DNA of 64,000 nt from Photobacterium arenosum (GTDB lineage: Bacteria; Pseudomonadota; Gammaproteobacteria; Enterobacterales; Vibrionaceae): NCBI RefSeq assembly GCF_014841115.1, contig NZ_JACYTP010000003.1:124001-188000 (forward strand), in the 5' to 3' direction. The position numbers and the translations under genes are program-made. Of this stretch, positions 15,752 through 28,667 are shown in pieces (within the stretch, counting starts at the first letter, position 1; every line of letters begins with the position of its first letter). Below the pieces are notes generated by a model, which was not told the origin of the DNA, did not search any database, and saw only the letters and a program-made list of their open reading frames with translations.

Positions 15752-17866
15752 ATGCGGTCACTTTCGGTTCAGTGGAAAATTACCCTGATGGCGGGGTTTG
15801 CCTTACTGGCAACCGCTGCGGTACTCACCAGCCTTTCGTTTTACTTCTCGGGACAAAGTCAGCAACTGGTTAGCCAGCAGTCATTCAGTTCGTTGCGAAA
15901 TCAGTCGCAAGAGCTGGTAAAAGCACAGGCTGAAAGACAGGCGATTTCTGTTCAGCAATTTTTTGATGAAGCGTCACACAGGGCAGAGATGCTGGCTCAG
16001 AGTGTGCTGTTTCTGAAATATAACGCGGAAGAAAATTACACCAACAGTGCAGAACTTCGCGGCTCAATTACCGAGTTACTCCGCCGTTCTGTCAATGAAT
16101 TTGCCAACATTCATGGCGCGTTTGTGGTGTTTGAGCCGGACGCCCTGGATGGTGAAGATGGCAACTACGCCGATGCTGCCTATGTCGGAGCCAATGCGAC
16201 CGGGCGATTTTCACCCTACTGGTACCGCGGCGACAGTGGCGAAGCTGAGCAACGCATTATCAGTGAAGCGAAAATTGGCGATAAGGCTAGCAATGCCTGG
16301 TATACCTGCAGCCTCAATGGCAGGGAATCCTGTGTTCAGGATCCGGTATTCTCTACCGATAATGGCCAGAAGGTACTGCTGAGCTCCATTACTATTCCGC
16401 TGATTGTAAAGGGTAAAGCCGTTGGTGTGATGGGTATTGATGTGAAGCTGGATACCTTGCAGAGTGTCATCAATACCGTAGACGATAACCTGTTTAACGC
16501 CAGCGGTAAGGTTTCTCTGATCAGTCAGAATGGCACCGTTGTTGCCTGGGATCAGGCCAGTGACAGGGTGGGCAGCACGGTAATGCCAGGCGATGGCCTT
16601 CCTGCTACGCTGACTGACTGGCTCAGACAGGGCACGCAAGTGGTGGGCTGGAGTCAGGATCAAAGCTGGCTGACCGCTTACAATCCGGTTGAACTGGGTC
16701 AGACAACCTGGGGTGTGGTTATTCAGTTACCGGCTGAAAAAGTGCTGGTGGAAGCAACGGCCTTGGATAATGCGATTCAAAAACAGCGAGATGAATCTTC
16801 TGCTATTCAGTTGATGGCCAGCCTGATGATTGCAGCGGCTGGTTTGCTGATGCTGTGGTTTGCTGCCGCTCGTCTGGTTGCCCCGATTCGTCAGATTGCC
16901 GAACGATTGAAAGATATTGCCTCAGGAGAAGGGGATTTAACCCAGCGCCTTCATGTTGGCCAGCAAGACGAGCTGGGGGAGCTGGCAACCTGGTTTAACC
17001 GTTTCCTGGATAAATTGCAGCACACCATCTCGCAAGTGATCATTGCGGTTGATGAAGTCGGCACCACGGCCAATGAGGCCGCACAGGTAGCGAGCCATAC
17101 CCGTGACGGCAGCCAGGCGCAGTTTAAAGAAGTCGACATGGTAGCGACGGCTTCTGAAGAGATGTCGCAGACGGCCGAGCAGGTTGTCAGTCATACCGAA
17201 ACAGCGGTTGGTGCTGCCCGGGATGCAGACTCAGCTGCTGTAGAGGGCCAGAGTGTGATTCATGCCTCAGCAGAATCCATGAACCATCTGGTTTCCCGGA
17301 TGGAAACGGCTGTGCCTGTCGCCCGTGACCTGGAACGCAACAGCGAAGATATCAATCAGATCCTGCAGGTGATTGCCGGCATTTCAGAACAGACAAACCT
17401 GCTGGCCCTGAATGCGGCCATTGAAGCGGCGCGGGCCGGGGAGCAAGGCCGTGGGTTTGCAGTGGTCGCGGACGAGGTGCGTCAGCTCGCCAGCCGGACT
17501 CAGGACTCTGTCGGCCAGATCCGCAACGTGATTGAGGTGTTGCAGCAGGGCACCCGTGATGTGGTGAATGCGATTGAAGAAGGCAACCAGCTGGCAGGTG
17601 ATACCGCCCGTCAGGTCAGTGAAGCTGTCGCGAGTCTGGAGCGTATTACCGAAGCGGTCCGTGCGATTCAGTCTATGAATGAGCAAATTATGCATGCCGC
17701 GGGTGAGCAGCGTGCGGTCGCCGGAGAAGTGAACCGTAATGTATCGAATATCCGCGAGCTGAGTGAAACCATTCTCGGTCAGGCTGAAAATTCGGCCACT
17801 ATAGGCCAGCGTTTAACCTCCTTGTCTCATAAACAGCAAGAGTTAGCAGGTCAGTTCAAAGTGTGA
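15752..17866 (+). CDS. Methyl-accepting chemotaxis protein, dCache-type
   Basis: A 704-residue chemoreceptor. TM1 is at about residues 8-30. A large periplasmic sensor of about 330 residues looks like a double Cache domain ([19 protein letters not shown] early, [12 protein letters not shown] later). TM2 is around residues 350-372, then a HAMP linker ([20 protein letters not shown]) and a methyl-accepting domain with the hairpin tip [20 protein letters not shown] followed by [12 protein letters not shown]. The start is ATG 15752, with AAGGA upstream; a TTG at 15722 lacks a site. The ligand is unknown. It stands alone between terminators. Confidence 0.93.
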   Translation: MRSLSVQWKITLMAGFALLATAAVLTSLSFYFSGQSQQLVSQQSFSSLRNQSQELVKAQAERQAISVQQFFDEASHRAEMLAQSVLFLKYNAEENYTNSAELRGSITELLRRSVNEFANIHGAFVVFEPDALDGEDGNYADAAYVGANATGRFSPYWYRGDSGEAEQRIISEAKIGDKASNAWYTCSLNGRESCVQDPVFSTDNGQKVLLSSITIPLIVKGKAVGVMGIDVKLDTLQSVINTVDDNLFNASGKVSLISQNGTVVAWDQASDRVGSTVMPGDGLPATLTDWLRQGTQVVGWSQDQSWLTAYNPVELGQTTWGVVIQLPAEKVLVEATALDNAIQKQRDESSAIQLMASLMIAAAGLLMLWFAAARLVAPIRQIAERLKDIASGEGDLTQRLHVGQQDELGELATWFNRFLDKLQHTISQVIIAVDEVGTTANEAAQVASHTRDGSQAQFKEVDMVATASEEMSQTAEQVVSHTETAVGAARDADSAAVEGQSVIHASAESMNHLVSRMETAVPVARDLERNSEDINQILQVIAGISEQTNLLALNAAIEAARAGEQGRGFAVVADEVRQLASRTQDSVGQIRNVIEVLQQGTRDVVNAIEEGNQLAGDTARQVSEAVASLERITEAVRAIQSMNEQIMHAAGEQRAVAGEVNRNVSNIRELSETILGQAENSATIGQRLTSLSHKQQELAGQFKV

Positions 17867-17894
17867 CAGCGCCGCCGCTGTCAGCGTGACCAAA

Positions 17895-17917
17895 AAAAGC
17901 CCGCAGTGCGGGCTTTT
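17895..17917. terminator. Bidirectional terminator between the chemoreceptor and roxA
   Basis: Stem AAAAGCCCGC/GCGGGCTTTT with a 3-nt loop, flanked by A-rich and T-rich arms. It can serve the rightward chemoreceptor and the leftward cupin gene. Confidence 0.9.
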
Positions 17918-17938
17918 CTACCTTAACGGGAACCTGAT

Positions 17939-19072
17939 TTAGTCGGCCTGATGCCAGTAACCCATGTTAACCCATTGGGTCAGCAGTAAAATTAATGCTG
18001 AGTTATTGATGAGCTCACCCACCTCTGCGATGGAGAAACTGTCCTGATTGCAAAGCCAGTCGGCGGCCTGTTCACAACCGGCGGGTAACTGGTAGCGCTC
18101 GCCATCAATATAGACAGTGTGCGGGTGCCCCTGATGGTAAAAAGCGCGCAGACCGCCAATCTTAAACAGCGTTTCGCCCTGCATCAGCGCGCCCACGATT
18201 TCATTACCCGACCAGGCCGGATCAGCTGCGATCACATCCATATTATGACGGCTCAGGCTTAAGTATTCACCCAGCCACTGATGCATGGTTTCCGGTTTTT
18301 CCATCAGGTTGCGCATCATGGCTATCAGATCCTGACATTCGCTGGCTGGCAGTTCGCCGACCTTGTCACGAGCCGGAAGATCCGGGTTGTGATAATGTTC
18401 ATCGCCCAGTTCATTTTCGATGATGAAATCGGCAAAGCTGCTCAAAAGCTCCTGTTGCTTTGGTGAACGGAACCCCATTGAGTAGCTCATTGCGGTTTCC
18501 AGTGCATAACCGTCATGGGGGAATCCGGCAGGAATATACAGAATGTCGCCCGGCTCCAGCACTTCATCTATGATTGGGTCGAACCCGGTGATCTGGCGCA
18601 GATTCGGATGACGGAAGCACTCCTCGTAGTTCTCTTTGCGCGGGCCGACACGCCAGCGGCGTTGTCCGGAACCCTGAATAATGAAAACATCATACTGGTC
18701 GAAATGAGGGCCGACACCGCCTCCAGGGGTGGAGTAGCTGATCATCAGATCATCAAACAGCCAGCCGGGCATTGCCTGAAACGGTTTGACCAGCCTGGCC
18801 GCGCCGCTGTGCCAGTGGTTGGCTGCCTGCACCATGAAAGACCAGTGATCATCCGGCAGGTTTTCGAAGCTCAGCGGCCCTTGTTCGACCTGCCAGTCTT
18901 CACCCTGACGTGCAATATAACGGGAGTCGACTTCTTCTTCCATCGCCAGTCCGGCCAGTTCATCTGGCGAGATAGGGTCAACGAAATCGGCAAAACCGCC
19001 TTTAATCACTGTGGGTTGCTTTTGCCAGTAAGTCGATAAGAACTCGCTGAACGAGAAGGTAAATTGATACAT
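17939..19072 (-). CDS. roxA: Ribosomal protein uL16 arginine hydroxylase RoxA (YcfD)
   Basis: JmjC-type 2-oxoglutarate/Fe(II) oxygenase. In E. coli YcfD hydroxylates an arginine of ribosomal protein L16. The sequence aligns with the E. coli protein from its first residues (FLSTYWQKQPTVIKGGF, DPISPDELAGLAMEEEVDSR). Metal ligands are in GPHFDQYDVF (H and D), with the distal histidine in IPAGFPHDGYAL. It is about 377 residues from ATG 19072. An ATG three codons upstream (19081) is also possible; neither has a strong site. It is separated from purB by a terminator. Confidence 0.92.
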   Translation of the reverse strand: MYQFTFSFSEFLSTYWQKQPTVIKGGFADFVDPISPDELAGLAMEEEVDSRYIARQGEDWQVEQGPLSFENLPDDHWSFMVQAANHWHSGAARLVKPFQAMPGWLFDDLMISYSTPGGGVGPHFDQYDVFIIQGSGQRRWRVGPRKENYEECFRHPNLRQITGFDPIIDEVLEPGDILYIPAGFPHDGYALETAMSYSMGFRSPKQQELLSSFADFIIENELGDEHYHNPDLPARDKVGELPASECQDLIAMMRNLMEKPETMHQWLGEYLSLSRHNMDVIAADPAWSGNEIVGALMQGETLFKIGGLRAFYHQGHPHTVYIDGERYQLPAGCEQAADWLCNQDSFSIAEVGELINNSALILLLTQWVNMGYWHQAD

Positions 19073-19136
19073 AGTCTTCATCGGTTAGAAATTTAAGGGC
19101 GATTATATCAGTGATTGGGGGCAGACCGGCAGAAAC

Positions 19137-19165
19137 TAAAAAGGCCAGCATCCTATGCTGGCCTT
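19137..19165 (-). terminator. Terminator of purB
   Basis: Perfect 11-bp stem AAGGCCAGCAT/ATGCTGGCCTT with a 3-nt loop, followed on the minus strand by TTTTTAG. Confidence 0.9.
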
Positions 19166-19186
19166 GAGACACAATAAATAAGCCGA

Positions 19187-20578
<1,392 letters not shown>

Positions 20579-20593
20579 TTATAGCTGAGTTAC

Positions 20594-20614
20594 AGAACGC
20601 CCAGCAGGCGTTCT
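20594..20614 (-). other. Intercistronic hairpin between hflD and purB
   Basis: Perfect stem AGAACGCC/GGCGTTCT with a 5-nt loop in the 73-nt gap between the two leftward genes. No U-tract follows, so it is likelier to set message stability than to terminate. Confidence 0.5.
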
Positions 20615-20627
20615 CTGAGAATAGTGT

Positions 20628-21245
20628 TTAGCTTCGGGCCTGAATGATTTTTGCCTGTTCAAGCATCTGTTTGCGGCCAAAAATCAGATGACGGCGCTTA
20701 CCGCCGACCTGACGCCACAATACGGCACTGCGAACAGCAGCCAGCAACAGGGCACGTACCTTGTGCTGCACTTGTTGCTGTTGCAACTGAGCCGGCGTCC
20801 CTGTGACCTGAATGCGCGGGCCAAGCGGGCTGATGATATCCAGATACACACTGGCCATGTTGCTGATCATCTGGTCATCAAGCAGGTCGAAATGATCCAG
20901 CTGGCGTTTCACCATATCAATCCGGTCGCCCAACTGCGCCATACTGTCGCGACGACTGGCCAGCTTACGCTCCAACGCCATCACACTGACCAGATAGCGG
21001 GTAATTTCACTGCCTGCAGGTGTATTGTCAATTTCATTGATCATGGTGCTGAGGCCTAACCTGAGGTCAGCTTCTTCACCAAAAATTTCAATTACGTTGT
21101 TTGGGCTTGTCGAGGTCAGGGAGCGTAAACAGGTGACGAAAGCATCGTTATCACAAGTACCTGTGCGAGCAACAGTCTGTACTAATTTCACTGCCTGACA
21201 AATACCTGCAAACGCAATGGTTCTGTCATAAATTGTATAAGCCAT
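20628..21245 (-). CDS. hflD: HflD, high-frequency-lysogenization protein homologue
   Basis: A 205-residue peripheral membrane-associated protein. In E. coli it interacts with phage lambda CII; its housekeeping role is unclear. The N-terminus [22 protein letters not shown] and the segments [16 protein letters not shown] and [21 protein letters not shown] are typical of the family. It starts 11 nt after mnmA, so it is probably co-transcribed. Confidence 0.92.
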   Translation of the reverse strand: MAYTIYDRTIAFAGICQAVKLVQTVARTGTCDNDAFVTCLRSLTSTSPNNVIEIFGEEADLRLGLSTMINEIDNTPAGSEITRYLVSVMALERKLASRRDSMAQLGDRIDMVKRQLDHFDLLDDQMISNMASVYLDIISPLGPRIQVTGTPAQLQQQQVQHKVRALLLAAVRSAVLWRQVGGKRRHLIFGRKQMLEQAKIIQARS

Positions 21246-21256
21246 GGACTGCCCCT

Positions 21257-22366
21257 TTAAATCCGCTCTTCAATGATGCCGCCGCCAAGACACACATCAC
21301 CCTGATAAAACACCGCTGACTGGCCTGGCGTCACTGCGATTTGCGGCTCATCAAAAATGACTTTGATGCTGTTGTCATCAACAGGAATAAGGGTGCAAGG
21401 CGTATCCTGCTGGCGATAACGAGTCTTTACCGTGCATTTCACCGGCTCACGCACTGGTTCGCGATCCACCCAGTGCAGCTGAGCGGCGATCAGACCGTTA
21501 GATTGCAGGCGCGGATGATCTTTTCCTTGTCCGACAATCAGCAGGTTCTTCTCAATATCTTTATCAACGACATACCAGGGCTCATCTGAGCTGTCTTTCA
21601 AACCACCAATCAGCAGGCCTTTGCGCTGGCCCAGGGTGTGATACATCAGTCCCTGATGCTGTCCGATAACTTTACCGTCTTCTGCCGTCACAATATCGCC
21701 TGGTTGTGCAGGCAGGTACTTACCCAGAAAATCGGTGAACTTGCGCTCGCCGATGAAACAGATACCGGTAGAGTCTTTTTTCTTGGCGGTGATCAGCCCT
21801 TGCTCTTCAGCGATGCGGCGTACTTCCGGTTTTTCCAGTTCACCGACAGGGAACAGACTACGTGCTACCTGATCGTGGCTCAGGGTATAAAGGAAATAGC
21901 TCTGGTCTTTGTTGTTATCCAGTCCGCGTAACATCTGTGCTTTTTGGCCGGGCTGGGTAGGGAAAGTGCGACGGGTATAGTGTCCCATGGCAATATAATC
22001 AGCATCCAGCACTTCATCGGCAAACTCCAGGAATGCCTTAAATTTGATTTCTTTGTTACACAGAATGTCAGGGTTTGGGGTACGGCCAGCTTTATATTCT
22101 GCAAGAAAGTATTCGAACACATTGTCCCAGTACTCAGCAGCAAAGTTGATCGTATGAAGATGAATGCCCAGTTTGTCGCACACAGCCTGTGCGTCCGCGA
22201 GATCTTCTGCCGCTGAGCAGTACTCGTCATTGTCATCTTCTTCCCAGTTCTTCATGAACAGGCCTTCTACCTGGTAGCCTTGTTGAAGTAGCAGGTAAGC
22301 AGAAACCGAGGAATCGACGCCGCCGGACATGCCGACAATAACTTTTTTCTGGCTGTTATCTGACAT
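21257..22366 (-). CDS. mnmA: tRNA 2-thiouridylase MnmA
   Basis: Introduces the 2-thio group at wobble U34 of tRNA-Lys, -Glu and -Gln. It has an N-terminal ATP-pyrophosphatase P-loop GMSGGVDSS. The catalytic cysteines are in [14 protein letters not shown] and [15 protein letters not shown]. It is 369 residues from ATG 22366, one more than E. coli. A TTG four codons upstream (22378) is in frame, but the ATG is better supported (GAAGAG before it). First gene of the mnmA-hflD-purB group. Confidence 0.95.
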   Translation of the reverse strand: MSDNSQKKVIVGMSGGVDSSVSAYLLLQQGYQVEGLFMKNWEEDDNDEYCSAAEDLADAQAVCDKLGIHLHTINFAAEYWDNVFEYFLAEYKAGRTPNPDILCNKEIKFKAFLEFADEVLDADYIAMGHYTRRTFPTQPGQKAQMLRGLDNNKDQSYFLYTLSHDQVARSLFPVGELEKPEVRRIAEEQGLITAKKKDSTGICFIGERKFTDFLGKYLPAQPGDIVTAEDGKVIGQHQGLMYHTLGQRKGLLIGGLKDSSDEPWYVVDKDIEKNLLIVGQGKDHPRLQSNGLIAAQLHWVDREPVREPVKCTVKTRYRQQDTPCTLIPVDDNSIKVIFDEPQIAVTPGQSAVFYQGDVCLGGGIIEERI

Positions 22367-22623
22367 TTTTCTCTTCAATCTTGAATAAGTGATAAGGGCG
22401 TAATTCTAACAGAAAGCTGCGAACTGAAACAGATCGAGAACCGCTTCACACTTTATTCATCTTTTATCGGCAAATTGGGCTGTCAGCCTGTGCGATCACT
22501 CGTTAATCACCACTAACGCAATCGTTTGCTATTTGCCGGCAATGATAGTGTAACTCTCCGCTAATGTGTAGTGTTTTAGCAAAATTAACGCGCCGGTAAA
22601 TCTCCCCGGCCAGCCTGTCGTTG

Positions 22624-23280
22624 TCAGAGAGAGACTTCCCGCCATTCACCGGGAGCCAGACCATCGACAGTCCAGTCAGCCATTTGATAGCGGATCAATC
22701 TGAGAGTGGGGTGACCTATATGGGCCGTCATACGGCGGACTTGCCGGTTTCGTCCTTCTCTTAAGGTTATGCTGAGCCAGGTGGTCGGGATATTTTTACG
22801 CTCACGAATCGGCGGATGCCTGTCCCAAACCGCAGGTGTTTCAATGACGGTGACATCGGCCGGCAATGTCATACCGTCTTTTAATGTAACACCTGTACGT
22901 AATGCTTTGAGCTGCTCTTCATCTGGAATGCCTTCGACCTGCACCCAGTAAGTTTTGGGCTGCTTGGAGCTGGGCTGTGTCAGGCGCGCTTGCAGGATAC
23001 CGTCATTGGTCAGCACCAGCAGGCCTTCGCTGTCTTTGTCCAAACGCCCTGCGGCATAGACATCTTTTACCGGGATGTAGTCAGCGAGTGTTTTGTCTCC
23101 CGGCTCTCCGCTAAATTGCGTCAACACATTGAAGGGCTTGTTAAAAAGAATGATCTTCTGCGGACCACGGTGACGGCCTGGCTGAGAGGTAGTACGTGAT
23201 TTTCGCGGTTTGGCGCCAGGCTGACGGGACGGGTTACGATCGTCGTTCCGGGTGGTGCGTCGGGTACGTTGAGTTTTCAT
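22624..23280 (-). CDS. rluE: 23S rRNA pseudouridine(2457) synthase RluE
   Basis: RsuA/RluB/E/F-type pseudouridine synthase. After a basic, low-complexity N-terminal tail (about 40 residues rich in R, K, T and S) the catalytic domain begins [20 protein letters not shown]. The catalytic aspartate is in [18 protein letters not shown], and the C-terminus has [19 protein letters not shown]. The start ATG 23280 gives 218 residues, similar to E. coli RluE; longer in-frame codons upstream look non-coding. It is divergent from icd, as in enterobacteria. Confidence 0.9.
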   Translation of the reverse strand: MKTQRTRRTTRNDDRNPSRQPGAKPRKSRTTSQPGRHRGPQKIILFNKPFNVLTQFSGEPGDKTLADYIPVKDVYAAGRLDKDSEGLLVLTNDGILQARLTQPSSKQPKTYWVQVEGIPDEEQLKALRTGVTLKDGMTLPADVTVIETPAVWDRHPPIRERKNIPTTWLSITLREGRNRQVRRMTAHIGHPTLRLIRYQMADWTVDGLAPGEWREVSL

Positions 23281-23422
23281 GGCGATACAAAGTAAAGGGG
23301 ATAAGTATTTTGTGAGCGCACCATTATAACGTAAAAAACCACCCATGGCGTGCTGGTGAATTTTCAAGTATGATTCCCCCGCATCTTACAAAAAGATAAC
23401 AAACGGACGCTAGGAGAATTTA

Positions 23423-24673
23423 ATGGATAGTAAAGTAGTTGTACCAGCAGAAGGTCAGAAAATTGCCCTTGATGCCAATGGTAAGCTGGTCGTTCCTAAC
23501 AACCCGATCATTCCTTTTATTGAAGGTGATGGTATTGGCGTTGATGTAAGCCCTGCAATGATCAAAGTGGTTGATGCGGCAGTTCAGAAAGCATACGGCG
23601 GCGACCGTAAAATTTCCTGGATGGAGATCTACACCGGTGAAAAATCGACTCAGATTTACGGTGAAGATGCTTGGCTTCCTCAAGAAACACTTGATTTTAT
23701 TCGTGAATACAAAGTTGCAATTAAAGGTCCACTGACTACACCTGTTGGCGGCGGCATTCGTTCTCTGAACGTTGCACTGCGCCAAGAGCTGGATCTGTAT
23801 ATCTGTGCTCGCCCGGTTCGTTATTTTGAAGGCGTACCAAGCCCGCTGAAACAACCTGAACTGACTGATATGGTTATCTACCGTGAAAACTCAGAAGATA
23901 TCTATGCAGGTATCGAGTTCAAAGCGGGTACAGCCGAAGCAGATAAAGTTATCAAGTTCCTGCAAGACGAGATGGGCGCGACTAAGATCCGCTTCTCTAA
24001 AGACTGCGGTATCGGCATCAAGCCAGTATCTGAAGAAGGTACTAAGCGCCTGGTACGTGCAGCAGTACAGTACACCATCGACAATGACCGTGATTCACTG
24101 ACGCTGGTTCATAAAGGCAACATCATGAAGTTTACTGAAGGTGCCTTTAAAGACTGGGGTTACGAAGTAGCGAAAGAATTCGGTGCTGAGCTGCTGGATG
24201 GCGGCCCATGGATGACGCTGAAAAACCCTAACACAGGTAAAGAAATCATCATCAAAGACAGCATTGCAGACGCATTCCTGCAGCAGATCCTGCTGCGTCC
24301 GGCTGAGTATGATGTGATTGCGACTATGAACCTGAACGGTGACTACATTTCTGATGCACTGGCTGCTCAGGTAGGTGGTATCGGTATCGCACCTGGTGCC
24401 AACATCGGTGATGGTGTTGCACTGTTTGAAGCTACTCATGGTACTGCACCTAAGTATGCTGGTCAGGATAAAGTGAACCCGGGTTCTCTGATTCTGTCTG
24501 CTGAAATGATGCTGCGTCACCTGGGTTGGACTGAAGCTGCCGACATGATCATCAAGTCTATGGAAGCGGCAATCCGCAACAAGACTGTGACTTACGACTT
24601 TGAACGTCTGATGGACGGCGCAACACTGCGTAAATGTTCAGAGTTCGCTGGCGATATGATTGAACAAATGTAA
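23423..24673 (+). CDS. icd: NADP-dependent isocitrate dehydrogenase
   Basis: TCA-cycle enzyme oxidising isocitrate to 2-oxoglutarate. It is 416 residues, the same as E. coli. The substrate-binding segment [20 protein letters not shown] holds the serine (about residue 114) that AceK phosphorylates in E. coli. [13 protein letters not shown] and the coenzyme-binding [20 protein letters not shown] are present. The ATG is preceded by AGGAGAATTTA. Confidence 0.97.
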   Translation: MDSKVVVPAEGQKIALDANGKLVVPNNPIIPFIEGDGIGVDVSPAMIKVVDAAVQKAYGGDRKISWMEIYTGEKSTQIYGEDAWLPQETLDFIREYKVAIKGPLTTPVGGGIRSLNVALRQELDLYICARPVRYFEGVPSPLKQPELTDMVIYRENSEDIYAGIEFKAGTAEADKVIKFLQDEMGATKIRFSKDCGIGIKPVSEEGTKRLVRAAVQYTIDNDRDSLTLVHKGNIMKFTEGAFKDWGYEVAKEFGAELLDGGPWMTLKNPNTGKEIIIKDSIADAFLQQILLRPAEYDVIATMNLNGDYISDALAAQVGGIGIAPGANIGDGVALFEATHGTAPKYAGQDKVNPGSLILSAEMMLRHLGWTEAADMIIKSMEAAIRNKTVTYDFERLMDGATLRKCSEFAGDMIEQM

Positions 24674-24691
24674 GTCAGTTTAATCGCTTTG

Positions 24692-24725
24692 AAAAAGGCT
24701 CGGCTTCGGCTGGGCCTTTTTGTTT
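24692..24725 (+). terminator. Terminator of icd
   Basis: Hairpin AAAAAGGCTCGGC-TTC-GGCTGGGCCTTTTT (stem with internal mismatches) followed by TTTTTGTTTTT. The remaining 24726-25056 up to the cspD stop holds no supported gene; a weak AGGTG/CACCT hairpin near 25006-25025 may end cspD transcription. Confidence 0.85.
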
Positions 24726-25056
24726 TTACTCGATTATTTATCCCATGGCCTGAGAAAAGCATGCCCCTGGCATTGTGTTGTTTCTATGAGATCGGTCATA
24801 ATTAGCCCACAAGCGCTTGTTCAAAACGATAAGAAAACGCGGGCTGAATAGCCAGTTGTTAACTGAATTGTTAATTACTTGTTTTCTTGTGATTTATTCA
24901 CTGTTTATTCACTTGATTGTCAATGAAGTGGTGATGAAAAAGCATAACCAGAGATGAAATGCTTGAAGAGTAGGTTGTCAGTAGGGTGGGAGAGGCAATA
25001 GCTAAAGGTGAGCAGTCGCCCACCTGGATAAAGTGATGTAAATGTGTCAGCTACGT

Positions 25057-25281
25057 TTATTTACTGGCGCTTTCAACATCGATGGGGACGATTTCACTGG
25101 CGTGATAGCCTTTCGGGCCAGTTTGAACGGTGTAGTTAACTTGTTGACCTGCTTTCAGCGTTCGATATCCTTCCATCTGGATAGTTGAATAGTGTGCAAA
25201 GATATCGCCTTCACCGTTTTCAGGACAAATGAAACCGAAGCCTTTTGCGTTGTTGAACCATTTAACTGTACCTGTTGCCAT
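25057..25281 (-). CDS. cspD: Cold-shock-like protein CspD
   Basis: A 74-residue single-stranded nucleic-acid-binding OB fold. RNP1 is KGFGFI and RNP2 is DIFAHY, with YRTLKAGQQV downstream. E. coli CspD is a stationary-phase inhibitor of DNA replication, and its gene is likewise divergent from clpS-clpA. The start is ATG 25281 (MATGTVKWF). An in-frame ATG 11 codons upstream would add a cysteine-containing leader untypical of the family. Confidence 0.93.
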   Translation of the reverse strand: MATGTVKWFNNAKGFGFICPENGEGDIFAHYSTIQMEGYRTLKAGQQVNYTVQTGPKGYHASEIVPIDVESASK

Positions 25282-25507
25282 GCTTTTACATCCCTCTTTG
25301 CATTCAATTTCCATTTAGCATTTATTTATCAGTACTGTTTTAACATGACTTGAATATAAATGCTATTTTGATGCAGTTAGTATCTACTACAAGGTACACT
25401 TTAGTAAAAAGACTTAGACAGTCAAGCAAGACTTGTAACATTTGGATGAAATCTTTTTTGTCCGTCGCAATCTAGCAACCGATTGAACAAATGACTAAGA
25501 TGAGAAT

Positions 25508-25828
25508 ATGAGTAAGTTAAGCGAAAGGATTAGCCCAGAGTCAGACATACTGAATAAGGAGGACACTCAGGTTAAGCCGCCATCGATGTATAAAGTGATT
25601 TTAAATAATGATGATTACACACCGATGGATTTTGTGATAGAAGTGTTACAGAAGTTCTTCTCCATGGATTTGGAGAGAGCAACACAGTTGATGCTGGCTG
25701 TGCATTATGAGGGGAAGGCAGTGTGCGGCATTTTTACTGCCGAAGTCGCTGAAACCAAAGTGGCTCAAGTCATGATGTATGCAAGAGAGCATGAACATCC
25801 GCTACTGTGTACCATGGAAAAAGCCTGA
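25508..25828 (+). CDS. clpS: ClpS, N-recognin adaptor of ClpAP
   Basis: Recognises proteins with N-degron residues (Leu, Phe, Trp, Tyr) and delivers them to ClpAP. It is 106 residues. The N-end pocket residues N34, D35 and H66 are present in [13 protein letters not shown] and [10 protein letters not shown], at the same numbering as E. coli. It is the first gene of clpS-clpA, divergent from cspD. The flexible N-terminal 25 residues are as expected. Confidence 0.96.
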   Translation: MSKLSERISPESDILNKEDTQVKPPSMYKVILNNDDYTPMDFVIEVLQKFFSMDLERATQLMLAVHYEGKAVCGIFTAEVAETKVAQVMMYAREHEHPLLCTMEKA

Positions 25829-25874
25829 CTTTTTCCGGCACGCCAAATCAAGTGGTATTTAGGGGAGGTGCCTT

Positions 25875-28139
25875 ATGCTAAATAAAGAACTTGAAACCAG
25901 TCTCAATGGTGCCTTCGCGCGGGCAAGGGAAAAACGCCATGAGTTTATGACGGTTGAGCATCTGCTGTTGGCGCTATTGGAGAATCCTGCTGCTCAGGAA
26001 GCCCTGTTAGCGTGCCGTGCTAATCTGGACACCCTTCGAAAAGAACTGGATGCCTTCATTGAACAAACCACGCCATTAATCCCTGCCGATGACGAAAGCA
26101 GGGAAACCCAGCCAACACTGAGCTTTCAGCGCGTACTACAACGCGCGGTTTTCCATGTACAGTCATCGGGCCGCAGCGAAGTGACCGGTGCCAATGTGCT
26201 GGTGGCTATTTTCAGTGAACAGGAATCGCATGCGGCCTATCTGCTTAAGAAAAGTGATATCAGTCGACTTGATGTGGTCAATTTCATTTCTCATGGCACA
26301 GTAAAAGACAGTGACAGTGATGATTTGAATCAGTCAGAGGTCAGTCCTGACGATCCTCGTGCTGAAGGCGGTGAAGACCGTCTGGAAAACTTTGCCACAA
26401 ATCTCAATCAGCTGGCCCGGGCCGGTGCTATCGATCCATTAATTGGCCGTGAATATGAGCTTGAACGTACCGTTCAGGTGTTGTGCCGTCGTCGTAAAAA
26501 TAACCCTTTGCTGGTCGGTGAGGCCGGGGTGGGTAAGACGGCTATCGCGGAAGGCCTTGCCTGGCGTATCGTTGAAGGTCAGGTCCCCGACATTATTAAA
26601 GATTGTGTTATCTACTCGCTGGATATCGGCTCACTGTTGGCCGGCACTAAGTATCGTGGCGACTTTGAGAAACGCTTCAAAGCGATTTTGAAGCAGCTTG
26701 AGAAAGAAGAGAAAGCCGTCCTGTTCATCGATGAAATTCATACCATCATAGGCGCGGGAGCGGCTTCTGGTGGACAGGTTGATGCGGCTAATTTGATCAA
26801 GCCTTTGCTGAGCAGCGGTAAAATCCGTTGTATGGGGTCAACCACTTATCAGGAATACAGCAATATTTTTGAGAAAGAGAGAGCGCTGGCTCGTCGATTC
26901 CAAAAGATTGATATTGTTGAACCTTCGTTGGACGATACCACGAAAATACTCATGGGGCTGAAAACGAAATACGAAGCCCACCATGAAGTCAGGTACACCA
27001 ATAAAGCCATTCGGGCGGCAGTTGAGCTTTCTGCTAAGTATATCAATGAGCGCCATTTACCTGATAAGGCAATTGATGTCATTGATGAAGCCGGTGCGCG
27101 TTGCCGTCTGGCACCTGTCAGTAAGCGTAAGAAAACCATCAATGTCAGCGACATTGAAGCCATGATCGCGCGTATTGCCCGTATCCCTGAAAAATCGGTT
27201 TCCTCAAGCGATAAAGAGGTTCTGCTGAACCTGGACAACAAGCTTAAGATGCTGGTCTTTGGTCAGGATAAGGCGATAGAAGCGCTGACCGAAGTTATCA
27301 AACTCAGCCGTGCCGGGTTAGGGGCTGATAATAAACCCGTGGGTTCATTCCTGTTTGCCGGCCCGACAGGGGTAGGTAAAACCGAGGTGACGGTGCAATT
27401 GGCGAAAATGCTGGGCATCGAACTGCTGAGGTTTGATATGTCTGAGTACATGGAGCGCCATACTGTCAGCCGTTTGATTGGTGCGCCTCCGGGCTATGTT
27501 GGTTTTGATCAGGGTGGTTTGCTGACCGATGCCGTCATTAAGCATCCGCACTCTGTTGTGCTGCTGGATGAAATAGAGAAAGCGCACCCGGACGTCTTTA
27601 ACCTGTTGCTGCAGGTAATGGATAACGGGACCCTGACTGATAATAACGGACGTAAAGCGGATTTCCGCAACGTGATTTTGGTGATGACGACTAATGCCGG
27701 TGTTCAGGAGACGGTACGTAAATCCATTGGGCTTGTTCAGCAGGATCACAGCCATGATGCGATGTCGGAAATCAAGCGGGTCTTTGCACCTGAATTTCGT
27801 AACCGTCTGGATAACATCATTTGGTTCAATCACCTGGAAAAAGATGTTATCAATCAGGTTGTTGATAAATTCATTGTTGAGCTGCAGGCCCAGCTGGATG
27901 CCCGTGGCGTCTCAATGGAAGTGTCAAATGAAGCACGTGAATGGCTGGCAAATAAAGGCTATGACAAGTCTATGGGTGCCCGGCCAATGGCCAGGGTCAT
28001 TCAGGAAAACCTGAAAAAACCTATGGCGAACGAGTTGCTGTTCGGCTCGCTGGTCAATGGTGGTTCGGTGCGTGTAACCTTAAAAGATGACGGTACACTG
28101 GATTTCCGCTTCAGCAGTGAGATGGAACCCGCGCATTAA
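25875..28139 (+). CDS. clpA: ClpA, ATPase subunit of ClpAP protease
   Basis: AAA+ unfoldase of 754 residues. It has an N-terminal double-Clp repeat that binds ClpS, then D1 with Walker A GEAGVGKT (215-222) and D2 with Walker A GPTGVGKT (496-503). The ClpP-docking IGL loop is visible (KSIGLVQQD). The ATG has GGGGAGGTG upstream. With ClpS it degrades N-degron substrates, some of them generated by Bpt and Aat encoded 0.5-2 kb downstream. Confidence 0.97.
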   Translation: MLNKELETSLNGAFARAREKRHEFMTVEHLLLALLENPAAQEALLACRANLDTLRKELDAFIEQTTPLIPADDESRETQPTLSFQRVLQRAVFHVQSSGRSEVTGANVLVAIFSEQESHAAYLLKKSDISRLDVVNFISHGTVKDSDSDDLNQSEVSPDDPRAEGGEDRLENFATNLNQLARAGAIDPLIGREYELERTVQVLCRRRKNNPLLVGEAGVGKTAIAEGLAWRIVEGQVPDIIKDCVIYSLDIGSLLAGTKYRGDFEKRFKAILKQLEKEEKAVLFIDEIHTIIGAGAASGGQVDAANLIKPLLSSGKIRCMGSTTYQEYSNIFEKERALARRFQKIDIVEPSLDDTTKILMGLKTKYEAHHEVRYTNKAIRAAVELSAKYINERHLPDKAIDVIDEAGARCRLAPVSKRKKTINVSDIEAMIARIARIPEKSVSSSDKEVLLNLDNKLKMLVFGQDKAIEALTEVIKLSRAGLGADNKPVGSFLFAGPTGVGKTEVTVQLAKMLGIELLRFDMSEYMERHTVSRLIGAPPGYVGFDQGGLLTDAVIKHPHSVVLLDEIEKAHPDVFNLLLQVMDNGTLTDNNGRKADFRNVILVMTTNAGVQETVRKSIGLVQQDHSHDAMSEIKRVFAPEFRNRLDNIIWFNHLEKDVINQVVDKFIVELQAQLDARGVSMEVSNEAREWLANKGYDKSMGARPMARVIQENLKKPMANELLFGSLVNGGSVRVTLKDDGTLDFRFSSEMEPAH

Positions 28140-28171
28140 AACGCCGGCTTCAGCCAGTGACAGCTAACAAA

Positions 28172-28198
28172 AACGGGACTTGAGAGTCCCGTTTTTTA
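28172..28198 (+). terminator. Terminator of clpS-clpA
   Basis: Perfect stem AACGGGACT/AGTCCCGTT with loop TGAG, followed by TTTT and preceded by AAAA. Confidence 0.92.
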
Positions 28199-28274
28199 TG
28201 CCTTAGCTTATGAAGGCGATAGTATGGTGTGCTTCGCAGCTGGGCCAGTCTGATGTTCACCAGCCCGGCGCAAA

Positions 28275-28502
<228 letters not shown>

Positions 28503-28578
28503 TTAGGCTACCGTGCCTTGCATCTGATTGGGCCGGATAATGCCTTGAAACTGTTTAAGTGTAAAGTTCAGGCCCGCA

Positions 28579-28607
28579 ATTTTACCCTTGCTGCTGCCCT
28601 TTGTCAG
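28579..28607 (-). promoter_or_regulatory. Sigma-70 promoter of infA
   Basis: On the minus strand CTGACA (28607-28602) and TAAAAT (28584-28579) are separated by exactly 17 nt; each matches five of six consensus positions. It lies about 85 nt upstream of the infA start. Confidence 0.7.
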
Positions 28608-28667
28608 CTTTTGTTGCAAACTTCGTTCCTTTTAATGAGGCAGAAGCAGGGGGGATAAATAATAATC

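Noticed and set aside
28140..28274. Search for a tRNA-Ser gene between clpA and infA as in E. coli
   Set aside because: Only a terminator and unpaired sequence are present; no cloverleaf can be drawn.
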